Positions 5,811-12,275 of a DNA stretch of 12,275 nucleotides are shown here, in pieces. This DNA comes from DASQUK01 sp046723645 (GTDB taxonomy: Bacteria > Actinomycetota > Acidimicrobiia > Acidimicrobiales > VFJN01), in contig JBKOUY010000135.1 in NCBI GenBank assembly GCA_046723645.1, forward strand, positions 1 to 12,275. Direction: 5' to 3'. The notes below the pieces were generated by a model, which was not told where the DNA came from, did not search any database, and saw nothing but the letters and a program-made list of their open reading frames with translations. Both the position numbers and the translations under genes were made by a program. Position 1 is the stretch's first letter, and each line of letters starts with the position of its first letter.

Positions 5811-5840
5811 TAGTCAATCGAACTGTTGTTCGTATATGGT
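5811..5840 (+). promoter_or_regulatory. Putative imuB promoter
   Basis: A possible -10 is TATATG (5833-5838) or TATGGT (5835-5840), with a weak -35 TAGTCA (5811-5816) at 16 or 18 nt. The LexA operator fills the spacer, a classic repressed arrangement. The start of transcription would fall within a few nt of the ATG at 5850, implying a very short leader, or else translation begins further in. Confidence 0.45.
5819..5832. promoter_or_regulatory. LexA operator (SOS box) for imuB-dnaE2
   Basis: CGAACTGTTGTTCG is a perfect CGAAC/GTTCG palindrome with a 4-nt spacer, preceded by T. It matches the Gram-positive/actinobacterial LexA consensus of the GAAC-N4-GTTC type. It lies 17 bp upstream of the imuB ATG and immediately before a TATATGGT sequence that could be the -10 region. 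LexA would therefore block this promoter until DNA damage. Because the LON-domain gene diverges from the same gap, LexA could also affect it. Confidence 0.85.
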
Positions 5841-5849
5841 GGGGTGCCC

Positions 5850-7085
5850 ATGGTCGCCCCTCGCCACCCGGACATGTTCGGTTGCCTCGTGGTCCCGCGC
5901 TTCCCGCTGGCCTGTGAGCTCGGCGATCGCCCCGAGCTGTGGGGTCGCCCGGTCGTCGTTGCCCATGCCGATGCCCCCGTGGTGTGGTCGGCGTCTCCCG
6001 CGGCCACCCAGACCCATGGGGTGGTGGAGGGCCAGCGCCTGTCCGAGGCGATGGGTCGCTGCCCCTCGCTGGTGGTGCTCGACGCCCGGCCGGCCCGGTA
6101 CGAGGCCAGGGATGCCGCCATCCTCGACGCGCTCGAACGGGTGGTGCCCGGCGTCGAGCCCGCCGGCCTGGGGACCGCCTACGTCGAGCTCGCCAGCCTG
6201 GCGCGCTGCTACCGCTCCCCGGACGCGTTGCACGCGGCGCTGCTCGGGTGCGCCCCGAGCGAGCTGCGGCCCCGGCTGGGGGTGGGGCCCACCAAGTTCG
6301 TGGCCGGGCTGGCGGCTTCGCTGGCCGGGACGCAGGGCCGATCCGGGAACGTCGCCCCGAACGTCACGGTGGTCGACGCGTCCCAGGTGGCCGCCTTCGT
6401 CACGCCGGTCCCGGTGACGGCACTGCCGGTGGAGGCGGAGATGATCCGCCGGCTGCGGCTGGTCGGCATCGCCACGGTGGGCCAGCTTGCTGCCCTGCCC
6501 CGGCACGCGTTGGTGGCCCAGTTCGGCGCCCAGGGCATGCGCCTGGTGGCGCTGCTCGACGGTGCGGCCGAGCCGGTGCGGCCCCGCCCCCGCGAGGAGC
6601 ACGTGCGGGAGCGGATGGCGTTCCCCGAGCCGCTCACCAGCCGGGAAGCCGTGCTGGCTGCCGCCGCGCAGGTGCTCCGCCGGGTCCTGCGCCACCGGCG
6701 GCGCCGGGATCGGGTGGCCCGCCAGCTCGTGGTGCGGGCCGAGACCGAGCAGGGCAAGCGTTGGGAGTCCCGGGTCACGTTGCGCCATGCCCGGTGCGAC
6801 CACGACGGCCTGTGGGTGACGCTGGCCTCGGCGCTCGAGCGGGCGTCGCTGCCGGGCCCGGTGAGCGAGCTGTCGGTCGAGCTGCGGGGCCTGCGGCCGT
6901 CGCGGGGTTGGCAGGGCGAGCTGCTGCCGACCTCGCGGGCCTCGGTGGAGCGACGAGAGCGCATCGAGGAGGGCATGCGCCAGCTGCGGACCCGCTACGG
7001 GCGCACCCTGGTGGGGCGGATGGTCCCGGTGGAGCCGTGGAGCCGGATCCCCGAGCGCCGGTGGGCGCTGGTCGAGCTCGAATGA
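5850..7085 (+). CDS. imuB: ImuB-like catalytically inactive Y-family polymerase protein
   Basis: A 411-residue Y-family relative acting as an adaptor for translesion synthesis by DnaE2 in the SOS mutasome. Seen: the Y-family N-terminal scaffold (GRPVVVAHADAPVVWSASPAA, 32-52; EGQRLSEAMGRCP, 60-72; ARYEARDAAILDALE, 82-96), LGVGPTKFVAGLAA near 147-160, the helix-hairpin-helix LRLVGIATVGQLAALP and a little-finger region. The acidic metal ligands of active DinB enzymes are absent: the DMD-type site is CLVVPRF (12-18) and the SIDE-type site is AGLGTAYVEL (105-114). That loss marks ImuB. The clamp-binding position reads QGELLP (355-360), a poor match to QLxLF-like motifs. The start chosen is ATG 5850 with GGTGGGG upstream; ATG 5874 is possible. 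Its stop overlaps the next gene. Confidence 0.88.
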   Translation: MVAPRHPDMFGCLVVPRFPLACELGDRPELWGRPVVVAHADAPVVWSASPAATQTHGVVEGQRLSEAMGRCPSLVVLDARPARYEARDAAILDALERVVPGVEPAGLGTAYVELASLARCYRSPDALHAALLGCAPSELRPRLGVGPTKFVAGLAASLAGTQGRSGNVAPNVTVVDASQVAAFVTPVPVTALPVEAEMIRRLRLVGIATVGQLAALPRHALVAQFGAQGMRLVALLDGAAEPVRPRPREEHVRERMAFPEPLTSREAVLAAAAQVLRRVLRHRRRRDRVARQLVVRAETEQGKRWESRVTLRHARCDHDGLWVTLASALERASLPGPVSELSVELRGLRPSRGWQGELLPTSRASVERRERIEEGMRQLRTRYGRTLVGRMVPVEPWSRIPERRWALVELE

Positions 7086-7351
7086 CACCCCGGCCGCTGA
7101 ACGCCCCGGTGCGCATACCCGTCCAGGTCGATCCCGCGGGCGAGCCCCGGGCGATCGGGCTGCCGGGCCCGCAGGGTCGCGGGCGGGCGGTCCCGGTGGC
7201 ACAGGTGGCGGAGCGCTGGCGCATCGACGAGGGCTGGTGGGGGCCCAACCCGCTGTCGCGGCTGTACTACCGGCTGGCGCTGACCAACGGCCGCCTCGTC
7301 ACCGTCTACCGGGACCTGGATGACGGGACGTGGTGGACGCAACGCCCATGA
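7082..7351 (+). CDS. DUF6504-like small protein of the imuB-dnaE2 operon
   Basis: An 89-residue protein. The C-terminal half has the readable block VAERWRIDEGWWGPNPLSRLYYRLAL (41-66), then NGRLVTVYRDLDDGTWWTQRP (69-89). This is the aromatic-rich pattern found in DUF6504-type proteins next to or fused to ImuB in other bacteria. The N-terminal half is Pro/Gly/Arg-rich and probably flexible. The start ATG (7082-7084) overlaps the imuB stop as ATGA, and its own TGA (7349-7351) overlaps the dnaE2 ATG. It is therefore translationally tied to both mutasome genes and expected to be SOS-induced. Its biochemical role is unknown. The domain name is from memory and was not searched. Confidence 0.78.
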   Translation: MTPRPLNAPVRIPVQVDPAGEPRAIGLPGPQGRGRAVPVAQVAERWRIDEGWWGPNPLSRLYYRLALTNGRLVTVYRDLDDGTWWTQRP

Positions 7352-10300
7352 CGATCACGGCACTGGGTGATGCCCCCTACGCCGAGCTGCACCTCCACAC
7401 CTGCTACTCGTTGCTGGAGGGCGCCTCGTCACCCAAGGAGCTGATCGTCCGGGCCGCCGGCCACGGCTACGACACCCTGGCGATCACCGACCGCAACAAC
7501 CTCTACGGCGCCATGGTGTTCGCCCGGGCGTGCCGGGATGCCGGCATCCGCTCCATCATCGGCGTCGAGCTCACCGCGGCCCACGACCCGGACGCCGACC
7601 CCGATACCCCGTCCGGCTCCCGTCACGACCTCACGCTGTTGGCCGAGAACCGCCAGGGATACGCCAACCTGTGCCGGCTGGTCAGCCTGGCCAACGGCTG
7701 GGGCCTGGTCGAGCAGGCCGATCGGGAACGGCGCCGCCGTGACCCCTGCGCCGCACTCCACCACGTGCGGGAGCACACCGCCGGGGTCGTCTGCCTCACC
7801 GGCGGGCGCCGCGGGGAGCTGGCCCAACGGGTGGTGGCGGGCGACCGGTCGGGGGCGAGGGACGTGCTACGCCGCTGGGTCGACTGGTTCGGGCCGGGGA
7901 ACGTGTGGGTCGAGCTGCACGACAACCTGGTCCAGGGCGATCAGCCCCGCATACGGGCGCAGGTGTCGCTGGCCCGCGAGCTGGGCGTGGGGGTCGTCGC
8001 CACCGGGGACGTCCACTACCACGATCCCGAGCGGCACCGGCTCCACGATGCGCTCTGCGCCATTCGCCACCGCACCACGCTCGACGGCTGCCACACCCAA
8101 CGCCGGCCCAACCGCGAGTTCCACCTGAGGGGCCCGGTCGAGCAGGCCGAGCGCTTCGCCGAGTGGCCCGAGGCCGTGGCCAACACCCTCCGCATCGCCG
8201 AGCGCTGCGCCTTCGACCTGACCGAGGACCTGGGCTACCGGCTCCCCACGCCGGACGTCCCCCAGGGCCACACCCCCGACTCGTGGCTGGCGGAGCTCTG
8301 CCGCCGGGAGCTCGACGAGCGCTACAGCGGGGCATCGCTCGGCATGGCGCGGAGACGCTTGAACGAGGAGCTGGGGCTCATCGCCCGGCACGGGATGGCC
8401 GGCTTCTTCCTCGTGTACCACCAGGTGCTGGAGCTGGCCAAGAAGGTGGCGGCCGAGGTACGGGGCGATGCCCCGCGGGGGCGCCTGGGCATGCCGCCCG
8501 GCCGGGGCCGGGGCTCCAGCGTGAGCAGCATCGTGTGCTACCTCATCGGGCTGTCGCACATCGATCCGATCGAGAAGAACCTGTTCCTCGGGCGGTTCCT
8601 CAACGACACGATGTCGAGCCTCCCCGACATCGACCTGGACTTCCCCCGTGACATCCGGGACCGGTTGTTCCGGGAGGTGTACGAGCACTGGGGCAGCGAC
8701 CACGCCGCGCTGGTCGCCACCTTCCCCCGCTACCGGATCCGCAGCGCCGTCCGCGACCTGGGCAAGGCGCTGGGCCTGCCGGCGGCGGAGATCGATCGGC
8801 TCGCCAAGCTGGCCGAGGGCTACGGCTCGGCCACCAACGTCCGGGTCGAGATGGAGCGGGTCCCCGAGCTGCGCCCGCTCGCGGGGACCTCGGGCTGGCG
8901 GCACCTCATCGAGCTGGCGGGCCAGCTGGCGAACTTCCCCCGTCACCTCTCCCAGCACGTCGGAGGGGTGGTCATCGCCTCCGATCCGCTCATCGACTGC
9001 GTGCCCGTCCAGCCCGCCGCCTGGCCCGGCCGGTACATCTGCCACTGGGACAAGGACGACATCGACGATGCCCGGATGGTGAAGATCGACTTCCTGGCGC
9101 TGGGCATGCTGTCGCTGGTCGAGGAGTGCCTCGACCTCTGCGCCATCCATCGGGGCACCGACATCGACCTTTCCCGCATCGACTTCGAGGACCAGCGGGT
9201 GTACGACCGCATCGGGCAGGGCGACACCGTCGGGGTGTTCCAGATCGAATCCCGGGCCCAGGCGGGCATCCTGCCCCGCACCAAGCCGCGGAACCTCGAC
9301 GACCTGACCGCCCAGGTGGCGATCATCCGCCCCGGCCCCATCGTCGGCGGGGCGGTCCACAACTACGTCGAGGGCCGCTCCAACCCCGACTCGCCCAACC
9401 TCGTTCCGCACGACTGCGTCCGGGAGGTGCTGGGCGAGACCTTCGGCGTGGTGCTCTACCAGGAGCAGGTGGTGCAGGTGGCCGTCGCAATGGGCAACTT
9501 CTCCAGCGGCATGGCCGAGACGTTCCGGCGGGCCATGGGCCGCAAGGACTGGGGCGAGGAGATCGAGTGGTACCGGGACAAGTTCCTGGCGGGGGCCGAG
9601 GAGAACGGGGTCCCCCTCGACGTGGCCGAGCGCACGTTCGAGAGCCTGGCCGGGTTCGCCCAGTTCGGCTTCCCCAAGAGCCACGCCGCCGCCTTCGGGC
9701 TGCTGGCGTACCAGACCACCTGGCTCAAGGAGTACTACCCGGCCGAGTTCTTCTGCGCCCTGTTCAACAACTGGCCCATGGGCTTCTACCCGCCGCACGT
9801 GTTCACCAACGACGCCCGGCGGCGCGGCGTCGAGATCCTGCGGCCGGAGATCAACGCCAGCCGGGTGACCTGCACCGTGGCGAGCACCGAGGGGCTGGGC
9901 ACGGTCCGCCTCGGGCTGGGGCACGTCCGGGGGATGGGGGCGACCACCGCCGCGGCCGTCGTCGACGAACGCGACCGGCACGGGCCCTACCGATCGCTGC
10001 GCGACTTCGCGCACCGCACCGGGCTGGCCGGGGAGGCGATCGAGAACGCCATCCGGGTCGGTGCGTTCGACGGCCTCGGCCTCCGGCGGCGGGAGTTGTT
10101 GTGGCAGCTCTGGCTGCTCGGCCTGGGCAGCGGGGCTCCCCAGCCCACCAGGCGCACCACCGGCCGGCCCCGCTACCGGCAGCTGCGGTTGGACCTACCC
10201 ACCGAGCAGGATCACGTGCCGCTGACGGAGGTGTCCCGGTTCCGGGCGATGGCCGACGACTACGAGGTGCTGGGCCTGTCGCCCGATGCCCACCCCATGC

Positions 10301-10656
10301 AGTTCCTGCGCGGCGGGCTGCGGGGCAAGGTCCGGTCCAGCCGCGAGCTGCTCGACGTCCCACCGAAGCGCACGGTCGACACGGCGGGCCTGGTTGTCTG
10401 CCGTCAGCGGCCCGGCAGCGGCCAGGGGGCGGTGTTCCTCTTGCTCGAGGACGAGCACGGCCTGGTCAACGTCATGCTGGCCCCCCAGCTCTACGACCGC
10501 TGCCGCACCGAGGTGCGGGGCAGCCCCTTCCTGCGCATCAGGGGTGTGGTCGAGGAGCGTGCCGGGGGCAACGTCGCCATGCTCAAGGCCCGCACCGTCA
10601 CCCCGGTCAGGCCCCCGGCCGCCCTCCGTGCCCCCGACGGCAAGAGCTGGGGCTGA
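7348..10656 (+). CDS. dnaE2: Error-prone DNA polymerase DnaE2
   Basis: A 1102-residue C-family replicative-type polymerase used for damage-induced mutagenesis with ImuB. Domains: PHP domain (about 9-230) with HLH (15-17) and ITDRNN (46-51); palm/catalytic core with GRGRGSS (385-391), the catalytic acids in PDIDLDF (426-432) and D581 of KIDFLALG; fingers/substrate elements QIESRAQ (from 632) and RPGPI (from 661); helix-hairpin-helix around 849-905; and an OB fold (about 1010-1085, DTAGLVV to VAMLKART). QLRLDL (945-950) just before the OB region resembles a sliding-clamp-binding motif. The start is ATG 7348, overlapping the previous stop as ATGA; GTG 7330 and 7333 are in-frame alternatives. Length and domain order fit DnaE2 rather than a replicative DnaE1. 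It is the last gene of the LexA-controlled operon. Confidence 0.93.
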   Translation: MTITALGDAPYAELHLHTCYSLLEGASSPKELIVRAAGHGYDTLAITDRNNLYGAMVFARACRDAGIRSIIGVELTAAHDPDADPDTPSGSRHDLTLLAENRQGYANLCRLVSLANGWGLVEQADRERRRRDPCAALHHVREHTAGVVCLTGGRRGELAQRVVAGDRSGARDVLRRWVDWFGPGNVWVELHDNLVQGDQPRIRAQVSLARELGVGVVATGDVHYHDPERHRLHDALCAIRHRTTLDGCHTQRRPNREFHLRGPVEQAERFAEWPEAVANTLRIAERCAFDLTEDLGYRLPTPDVPQGHTPDSWLAELCRRELDERYSGASLGMARRRLNEELGLIARHGMAGFFLVYHQVLELAKKVAAEVRGDAPRGRLGMPPGRGRGSSVSSIVCYLIGLSHIDPIEKNLFLGRFLNDTMSSLPDIDLDFPRDIRDRLFREVYEHWGSDHAALVATFPRYRIRSAVRDLGKALGLPAAEIDRLAKLAEGYGSATNVRVEMERVPELRPLAGTSGWRHLIELAGQLANFPRHLSQHVGGVVIASDPLIDCVPVQPAAWPGRYICHWDKDDIDDARMVKIDFLALGMLSLVEECLDLCAIHRGTDIDLSRIDFEDQRVYDRIGQGDTVGVFQIESRAQAGILPRTKPRNLDDLTAQVAIIRPGPIVGGAVHNYVEGRSNPDSPNLVPHDCVREVLGETFGVVLYQEQVVQVAVAMGNFSSGMAETFRRAMGRKDWGEEIEWYRDKFLAGAEENGVPLDVAERTFESLAGFAQFGFPKSHAAAFGLLAYQTTWLKEYYPAEFFCALFNNWPMGFYPPHVFTNDARRRGVEILRPEINASRVTCTVASTEGLGTVRLGLGHVRGMGATTAAAVVDERDRHGPYRSLRDFAHRTGLAGEAIENAIRVGAFDGLGLRRRELLWQLWLLGLGSGAPQPTRRTTGRPRYRQLRLDLPTEQDHVPLTEVSRFRAMADDYEVLGLSPDAHPMQFLRGGLRGKVRSSRELLDVPPKRTVDTAGLVVCRQRPGSGQGAVFLLLEDEHGLVNVMLAPQLYDRCRTEVRGSPFLRIRGVVEERAGGNVAMLKARTVTPVRPPAALRAPDGKSWG

Positions 10657-10677
10657 TTATCCCAACACCGAACCCAA

Positions 10678-10733
10678 CCCGAACTTGCGGTGGTTAGGGA
10701 CCCCATGGGGGCTCCAACCGCCGCAAGTTCGGG
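10678..10733. terminator. Strong hairpin between convergent dnaE2 and dacB-type genes (probable bidirectional terminator)
   Basis: CCCGAACTTGCGGTGGTT (10678-10695) pairs with AACCGCCGCAAGTTCGGG (10716-10733): 18 bp with one G-T pair. The 20-nt loop contains the perfect palindrome CCCCATGGGG (10701-10710), so the structure can extend inward. It lies 21 nt past the dnaE2 stop and covers the last codons and stop (10694-10696) of the convergent carboxypeptidase gene. No T tract follows on either strand, as is common for actinobacterial terminators. Confidence 0.7.
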
Positions 10734-12265
10734 CCTCCCTCGGGCTCCAGCGCCGCCAGGTCGATGTCGCGGGGGTAGGCCACGAGGATGTCGGCAAGGC
10801 GATCCATGTTGACGTCACCGGGATCGAGCGGCCCGGGATCGGGCACGTTGGCGACGTAGGCGAACGTGATCGCGCCCCCGGCCAACGGATCGACCTCCCC
10901 GGCGAGCGCGGTGACGTTGCGCAACGAGCCCGTCTTGGCCCGCAGGCGCCCCGCCACCGGCGTGCCCCGCCAGCGACCGGCCAGGGTCCCGGTCTCGCCG
11001 GCCACGGCCAGGCCGTTCCGGAGCACCGGTCCCGTCCCGGGGTGCGTGAGCAGCTCGGTCAGGGACTCGCAGGTGAGCCGGCCCATGTTCGACAGGCCGC
11101 TCCCGTCGACCAGCTGGACGCCGTCGAGCGCAATCCCGGCGTCCGTGAGCAGCCGGATCAGCGCCGCCTTGCCCGCCGCCGTCGATCCCTCCTCCGACAC
11201 GGACAGGCCGATCTCCTTGAGCGCCGCCTCGGCCGTCTCGTTGTCGCTGTGGGTCAGCATCTCCGCCACGATCTGGGACACCGGGGGCGATGCCAGCGAG
11301 ACCACCTCCGTGGCTCGGTGAGGGGCCCGGCCGGCGCGAGGGGGCCCGACGACCGCGACGCCCTTGGCCCGCAGCCGGTCGGTGACGACCCGGGCGGCGT
11401 CGGCCGCTGGGTCGGAGGCGGGCACGGTGGCCGCCGCCGACTGCGCCGGCGAAAAGGCGGCAAACCCGTCGTTGACCATGAGCCCGCCGATCGGGCCGAC
11501 GGCGTCCTGGTCGATGAACCGCTGCGGCCACGCCGGGTTGTAGCGCTGGCCGTCGTAGCGGCTCCCGTCGCCCACCACCGATCCCTCGATCCGGGTGACG
11601 CCCGCGGCGACGATGGCGTCGACCAGCCCGTCCACGTCGTGGACGACCCTGTCCCTCGGGTCGGGCGCGTCGGTGCGCCACGCCGGGGTGCCGAGTGCGG
11701 CGTCGCCGCCACCGACGACGAAGACGTCGCCGGCCACCACGCCGTTGTGCGGCGGCGCGGCGGTCACCGCCCGGGTCTCGAGCCTGGCGTCCGGCCCCAG
11801 GGCGAGCAGCAACCCCGTGGCGGTCAGCAGCTTCTGCGTCGAGGCCCCGGCGAGCGGCAGCGTCGCGTTGTGTGCGAAGACCACGTCACCGTGGCTCTCG
11901 ACCGCCAGGCAGGTCGCGGGCGGCGAGGCGGCCAGCCACCCCTGCAGGTCGCCGGCCAGCCGGCGCTCGGCCACGGGGGCGGCGATGACGTCCGGCACCC
12001 GGCGGGCCGACAGCACGGGCGTGGTGGCGGCGTCGGCGCCGATGGCGCTGGACGCCGGCTTGGCGTCGAGGGCGAACGCGGCCGCGGCGGCGGCGATCCC
12101 GGCCAGCGCGAGCGCCCCGGGAAGGATCAGGTACCGGCGGCTCGACCCCGGTGGCGCCGGCGACGCCATGTGCGCCCCGGCCGGCGCGGGCGATGGCTTC
12201 CGCTCCGGCGCTGCAGGCGTTGCGGCCGGCGAGGGCGCGGTCATTGGCCCCGGCGTTGCAGCCAC
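10694..12265 (-). CDS. dacB: D-alanyl-D-alanine carboxypeptidase/endopeptidase, S13 (PBP4/DacB type), possibly 5'-partial
   Basis: A 523-residue (as bounded here) penicillin-binding protein that trims or cleaves peptidoglycan peptide cross-links outside the membrane. Catalytic motifs are complete: SxxK S142-T-Q-K145, SxN S340-D-N342 and KTG K444-T-G446, with the S13 hallmark DGSGLS (387-392). Between SxxK and SxN lies a long insert (about 170-325), normal for this family. The N-terminus has a Pro/Ala-rich tail (1-42), then RRYLIL and a hydrophobic helix (about 45-66) acting as signal or anchor. The start is unsure. GTG 12265 and ATG 12244 lack good ribosome-binding sites, ATG 12169 would begin near the helix, and the frame stays open to the window edge. 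The last codons lie in the terminator hairpin. Confidence 0.87.
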   Translation of the reverse strand: MAATPGPMTAPSPAATPAAPERKPSPAPAGAHMASPAPPGSSRRYLILPGALALAGIAAAAAAFALDAKPASSAIGADAATTPVLSARRVPDVIAAPVAERRLAGDLQGWLAASPPATCLAVESHGDVVFAHNATLPLAGASTQKLLTATGLLLALGPDARLETRAVTAAPPHNGVVAGDVFVVGGGDAALGTPAWRTDAPDPRDRVVHDVDGLVDAIVAAGVTRIEGSVVGDGSRYDGQRYNPAWPQRFIDQDAVGPIGGLMVNDGFAAFSPAQSAAATVPASDPAADAARVVTDRLRAKGVAVVGPPRAGRAPHRATEVVSLASPPVSQIVAEMLTHSDNETAEAALKEIGLSVSEEGSTAAGKAALIRLLTDAGIALDGVQLVDGSGLSNMGRLTCESLTELLTHPGTGPVLRNGLAVAGETGTLAGRWRGTPVAGRLRAKTGSLRNVTALAGEVDPLAGGAITFAYVANVPDPGPLDPGDVNMDRLADILVAYPRDIDLAALEPEGGPNLRRLEPPWGP

Positions 12266-12275
12266 CGCGCGCGGC

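Noticed and set aside
5814..7202. Open frame of 462 codons on the minus strand
   Set aside because: It is antisense to imuB and also overlaps the SOS operator and the next gene. The translation is repetitive Pro/Gly/His/Arg without motifs.
7867..10014. Open frame of 715 codons on the minus strand
   Set aside because: It is antisense to dnaE2, has no recognisable domain, and is rich in Val/Gly/Asp/His/Arg as expected from mirrored high-GC codons.
1..12275. CRISPR array, tRNA, rRNA, insertion sequence or integron features
   Set aside because: No spaced direct repeats, cloverleaf sequences, transposase or integrase frames, or terminal inverted repeats of a mobile element were found on reading both strands.

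Overview
This is a chromosomal window from a high-GC actinobacterium, probably an acidimicrobiia-like lineage. The evidence is strong G/C third-position bias, the N-terminus of an ARC/Mpa proteasomal ATPase (a hallmark of Pup-proteasome actinobacteria), a MarP-type protease, an actinobacterial LexA operator and many GTG/ATG starts overlapping the previous stop. No tRNA, rRNA, CRISPR, IS element or prophage was seen; the lineage call is an inference.

Region 1 (1-877): the 5' part of arc on the minus strand runs off the left edge. It is divergent from a small mono-cluster ferredoxin gene on the plus strand. The roughly 240-300 bp between them holds both promoters and an inverted repeat in the ferredoxin leader.

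Region 2 (882-5775, minus strand): a tightly packed run of eight genes. In transcription order they are a stand-alone LON-substrate-binding-domain protein, a two-TM holin-superfamily-like protein, a one-TM small protein, a small basic protein, a ThiS/MoaD-type ubiquitin-like sulfur carrier, a TtuA-type tRNA thiolase, the tRNA m1A58 methyltransferase TrmI, and a CvpA-like plus trypsin-like membrane protease (MarP type). The carrier, thiolase and methyltransferase look like one tRNA T-loop modification module (2-thiolation at position 54 plus m1A58). The carrier's Gly-Gly is followed by a seven-residue tail.

Region 3 (5812-10656, plus strand): an SOS-mutagenesis operon, imuB - DUF6504-like gene - dnaE2, joined by ATGA overlaps and preceded by the palindromic operator CGAACTGTTGTTCG. 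ImuB is a Y-family polymerase relative without its catalytic acids, and DnaE2 is the error-prone C-family polymerase. No imuA-type gene lies in the window.

Region 4 (10657-12275): a convergent S13 D-Ala-D-Ala carboxypeptidase (PBP4/DacB type) on the minus strand. It is separated from dnaE2 by an 18-bp-stem hairpin that overlaps its last codons. Its 5' end lies at or just beyond the right edge.
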